Part shown: piece after piece, positions 7,462-9,922 of the stretch
Position numbering within the stretch: the first letter of the stretch is position 1
How the letters are laid out: every line of letters starts with the position of its first letter
Origin: Clostridia bacterium
GTDB lineage: Bacteria; Bacillota; Clostridia; UMGS1810
Direction: 5' to 3'
Assembly: GCA_017503945.1 (NCBI GenBank)
Contig: JAFVSB010000109.1
Span: 1 to 9,922 of the forward strand
DNA: 9,922 nt
Notes under the pieces: model-generated
The model's database searches: none
What the model was told of the DNA's origin: nothing
Seen by the model: the letters and a program-made list of their open reading frames with translations, nothing else
Made by a program: the position numbers and the translations under genes

Positions 7462-8457
7462 ATGATTTTAGTTACAGGCGGAGCAGGCTTTATTGGAAGC
7501 CACACTTGCGTTGAACTTCTTGATGCCGGATATGAGATTGCTATCATTGATAACTTTTGCAACTCAAGGCCCGAAGTTCTTGACAAAATCCGCACAATTT
7601 CAGGAAAAGATTTTAAATTTTATGAAGCGGATTTATTGTGCAGAGAAAAGGTAGAACAGATCTTTGAAGAAAATAAAATTGACGCGGTTATCCATTTTGC
7701 AGGTCTCAAGGCTGTTGGCGAATCGGTAAGCATACCTCTTCACTATTACCACAACAACATCACCAGCACTTTGGTATTGTGTCAGACTATGGCAAAGTAT
7801 GGTTGCAAAAAAATTGTTTTTTCATCTTCTGCCACAGTTTACGGCGACCCTGCAAGTGTTCCAATCAGAGAAGATTTTCCTCTTCACACCACCAATCCAT
7901 ATGGTGCTACCAAGCACATGATTGAAAGAATCCTCACAGACCTTTATGTGTCGGACAATGAATGGAGCATTGCACTGCTGAGATATTTCAACCCCATTGG
8001 TGCACATGATAGCGGCCTCATTGGCGAGAATCCAAACGGTATTCCGAATAATCTTGTGCCATATATTGCCAGAGTTGCAGTTGGAAAGCTTGAGTGCCTG
8101 AGCGTGTTTGGCGATGACTATAACACCCCTGACGGCACCGGCGTGAGAGATTATATCCATGTGGTTGACCTGAGCCGTGGACATGTTAAAGCAGTTGAAA
8201 AAGTGACTGCAACCACAGGTGTGGAGGCATATAATCTGGGCACAGGAACAGGCTACAGCGTGCTTGATGTTGTGAAAGCATATGAAAAGGCATGCGGCAG
8301 AAAAATCAACTATAAGATTGTAGACCGCAGACCCGGTGACATTGCAATGTGTTATGCAGACCCAGAAAAATCTAAACGAGAGCTCAATTGGCAAGCACAA
8401 TATGATCTTGAAAAAATGTGTGCTGACAGTTGGAACTTTACGTTGAAATCAATGTAA
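7462..8457 (+). CDS. galE: UDP-glucose 4-epimerase
   Basis: Cytoplasmic NAD-dependent enzyme of the extended short-chain dehydrogenase family that interconverts UDP-glucose and UDP-galactose, feeding galactose catabolism or surface glycopolymers. The 331-residue protein is of usual GalE length. It opens with the Rossmann motif TGGAGFIGS (5-13). It has the NAD-binding FAGLKAVGES stretch, the active-site SSSATVYG (Ser123 corresponds to E. coli Ser124) and the catalytic pair Tyr147 and Lys151 in NPYGATK, followed by LRYFNPIGAH and RPGDIAMCYADP near the C-terminus. I chose the ATG at 7462 because AAAGGG lies 9 bases upstream and the protein then begins MILVTGGAGF as in the family; earlier in-frame ATGs at 7444 and 7453 lie before or directly behind that site. 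It is a single-gene unit with its own strong promoter and terminator, convergent with the LtaS-like gene. Confidence 0.97.
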   Translation: MILVTGGAGFIGSHTCVELLDAGYEIAIIDNFCNSRPEVLDKIRTISGKDFKFYEADLLCREKVEQIFEENKIDAVIHFAGLKAVGESVSIPLHYYHNNITSTLVLCQTMAKYGCKKIVFSSSATVYGDPASVPIREDFPLHTTNPYGATKHMIERILTDLYVSDNEWSIALLRYFNPIGAHDSGLIGENPNGIPNNLVPYIARVAVGKLECLSVFGDDYNTPDGTGVRDYIHVVDLSRGHVKAVEKVTATTGVEAYNLGTGTGYSVLDVVKAYEKACGRKINYKIVDRRPGDIAMCYADPEKSKRELNWQAQYDLEKMCADSWNFTLKSM

Positions 8458-8464
8458 TATATTT

Positions 8465-8498
8465 AAAAAGCTTATTGCAAAAATGCAATAAGCTTTTT
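8465..8498. terminator. bidirectional rho-independent terminator between galE and the LtaS-like gene
   Basis: A perfect 15-bp inverted repeat (aaaaagcttattgca at 8465-8479 and its complement at 8484-8498) surrounds a loop of four A. On the plus strand it ends in six T, 8 bases after the galE stop codon. On the minus strand it ends in five T and starts 2 bases after the stop of the LtaS-like gene. Its symmetry lets it serve both convergent genes. Confidence 0.92.
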
Positions 8499-8500
8499 TG

Positions 8501-9922
8501 TTACCCTACTTCAATGTATGGTGTAGCGGAAAGCACATATGAATTTTCGTCGGCCTGTGCAACTGCCACATGCGTTGCATCCGCATCATATTCTCTGACT
8601 GCAAGTTGGTTGACACTGATATATTGTGTATCTAACAATTTGTCATTTGCAACCACACGGCTGAATTCATTGAAATTATTTCCTTCTACAATCAAATCTT
8701 CGCCATTGACATAAGCTCTTGACACCGAAATAGGTCTGATTCCCATTTTGGTATCGACCACAGAGGGCGGTGAATTGCCATATGATAAGCCTTCGCCTTC
8801 GAGCATGTCATATTGCACTATTTCCAGCTTGGAAAGATATTCGTCACTTTTGGTGTAGGAATACTGCTTATGAAGCTTTGAAACAATGCCGCCATCAATA
8901 TTGAGCCGGTCAAGCACATAGGAATAGAGCTGATAAGATTGCAAATCCTTGATGATGCAATCTGATTTAAAACTACTCCAAATTACATACTGTGTCTGAT
9001 ACTTACTATCATTTAAAAGTGCATCGTCATCGACCTCAAAGCCAGGCATGTGATCACCAAAAATCACAAGCACTGTGGGCTCTTTGCTGGTTTCAAGTGT
9101 AGCAACAAGCTCACCAACAAACTCATCTACCTCTCGCATCTGGCTGATATAATACTCATATCGCGCCTTTGTGTCAGGATTTTCTATTCCTTCCACCTTG
9201 ATTGCATCGGGCTTTGGCTCCATGTCGGACGGATATGTGCCGTGACCTTGCACGCCTACTGCATAGATCATATCTAAAGTATCGGTGGATTTCATACAAT
9301 CTACAATTGATGATGTCAGCCCCTTGTCACATGCCCAACCAAGCGGATTGTATTTTACATCATACATATATTCCAAAGAAGTGAATGTGTCAAAGCCAAG
9401 ATTGCGATATATCATCTTGCGATTATAGAATGCTGCATTATTGTTGTGAATGGCATGGGTTGAATAGCCGTGTTTTTTTAGAGTGTGACAAACGGTCTGT
9501 ATGGGTTTTGAATTGACAACCGATCTATACGCAACCTCACCTATTCCCAAAAAATCCACATTCAAACCGCTGAGCACTTCAAATTCGGTGTTGGCAGTGC
9601 CTGCGCTGAAAGTGGGCACATCAAGATAGCCATGAGAATATTTTTGCTGCAGACTATTGAACACCGGTATGGGGTTTTCACTGTATGAAATTTCTTTAAC
9701 ATTATTTACATCAAAAAATGATTCGAGCTGAAGAAATATTATGTTTGCTTTGATTTCGCTATTGCCCGTGTGCTTGTTTACATCACGAACAATAGATGCC
9801 ACCTCAACAGAAGAATAGTCATCAGGTTCGCTCATTCCCCGTTCAAACACACTGCTGGCATAACAGTAGATGAATCCATTGCGCTCATATTTATTCATAA
9901 GTCCTGTGACTCTTTTGTCAAT
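8501..9922 (-). CDS. LtaS-like phosphoglycerol transferase / sulfatase-fold membrane enzyme (5' end cut by window)
   Basis: Probable lipoteichoic-acid-synthase-type enzyme that transfers glycerol phosphate from phosphatidylglycerol outside the membrane. An ATG occurs at 9898, but the frame stays open through the window edge, and family members carry about five membrane helices before this point, so I read it as 5'-partial (473 residues visible). Counting from that ATG, the sulfatase-fold domain spans about 50-345 with metal and active-site residues: Glu59 (LQLES), the nucleophile Thr101 in SAGTANTEFEVLSG, Arg160 in FYNR, His219 in QGHGTYP and Asp282-His283 in FGDHMPG. These match the S. aureus LtaS set Glu255, Thr300, Arg356, His416 and Asp475-His476. 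Residues about 385-465 form an extra beta-rich Ig/IPT-like tail. The shared terminator follows directly. The exact polymer made is unknown. Confidence 0.88.
   Translation of the reverse strand: MDKRVTGLMNKYERNGFIYCYASSVFERGMSEPDDYSSVEVASIVRDVNKHTGNSEIKANIIFLQLESFFDVNNVKEISYSENPIPVFNSLQQKYSHGYLDVPTFSAGTANTEFEVLSGLNVDFLGIGEVAYRSVVNSKPIQTVCHTLKKHGYSTHAIHNNNAAFYNRKMIYRNLGFDTFTSLEYMYDVKYNPLGWACDKGLTSSIVDCMKSTDTLDMIYAVGVQGHGTYPSDMEPKPDAIKVEGIENPDTKARYEYYISQMREVDEFVGELVATLETSKEPTVLVIFGDHMPGFEVDDDALLNDSKYQTQYVIWSSFKSDCIIKDLQSYQLYSYVLDRLNIDGGIVSKLHKQYSYTKSDEYLSKLEIVQYDMLEGEGLSYGNSPPSVVDTKMGIRPISVSRAYVNGEDLIVEGNNFNEFSRVVANDKLLDTQYISVNQLAVREYDADATHVAVAQADENSYVLSATPYIEVG

Noticed and set aside
7822..8400. 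A 192-codon open frame on the minus strand inside galE
   Set aside because: It is antisense to a complete GalE with all catalytic motifs, is Cys- and His-rich without pattern, and has no regulatory signals.
8501..9898. LtaS-like gene as a complete gene starting at 9898
   Set aside because: The frame is open to the window edge, no ribosome-binding site precedes that ATG, and the family's N-terminal membrane helices would be missing.

Overview
The window looks like chromosomal DNA from a low-to-moderate GC Gram-positive bacterium, most likely an anaerobic Clostridia-type Firmicute. The basis is strong Shine-Dalgarno sites, a DacF-type penicillin-binding protein with a signal peptide, a membrane-anchored HtrA with a cytoplasmic N-terminus, an LtaS-like sulfatase-fold enzyme, and an archaeal-type cofactor-independent phosphoglycerate mutase. 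I cannot assign a species from sequence reading alone. Seven of the eight genes lie on the minus strand and galE alone is on the plus strand. The genes at both ends are cut by the window: the carboxypeptidase loses its C-terminus and the LtaS-like protein loses its N-terminal membrane part.

Layout from left to right. (1) 1-705, minus: D-alanyl-D-alanine carboxypeptidase. (2) 774-2225, minus: a membrane-anchored class 3-type lipase/esterase, 68 bp upstream of the carboxypeptidase with no visible terminator between them. (3) 2339-2377: a strong terminator directly behind htrA. (4) 2381-3790, minus: HtrA/DegP-type serine protease with its own candidate promoter. (5) 3878-5979, minus: an OmpR-family response regulator and a sensor histidine kinase with a 4-bp overlap. 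(6) 6005-7216, minus: ApgM-type phosphoglycerate mutase (possibly the proposed homoserine kinase subgroup), 25 bp ahead of the response regulator and probably in the same transcript. (7) 7217-7461: divergent intergenic region with a near-consensus galE promoter. (8) 7462-8457, plus: galE. (9) 8465-8498: a symmetrical terminator shared by galE and the convergent gene. (10) 8501 to the right edge, minus: LtaS-like phosphoglycerol transferase with a C-terminal Ig/IPT-like domain.

Most of the genes concern the cell envelope: peptidoglycan trimming, surface proteolysis, envelope sensing, UDP-galactose supply and glycerol-phosphate polymer synthesis. The two-component pair upstream of htrA resembles the known pairing of CssRS or CiaRH with htrA in other Firmicutes. 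A plausible, untested reading is that it is an envelope-stress circuit. I see no phage, transposon, CRISPR, toxin-antitoxin or defence genes, and no rRNA or tRNA. No intergenic stretch exceeds 300 bp; the largest is 7217-7461. I did not find a convincing undescribed system. The most interesting leftovers are a repeated intergenic 11-mer, the odd operon of the mutase with a two-component system, and the C-terminal domain of the LtaS-like protein.
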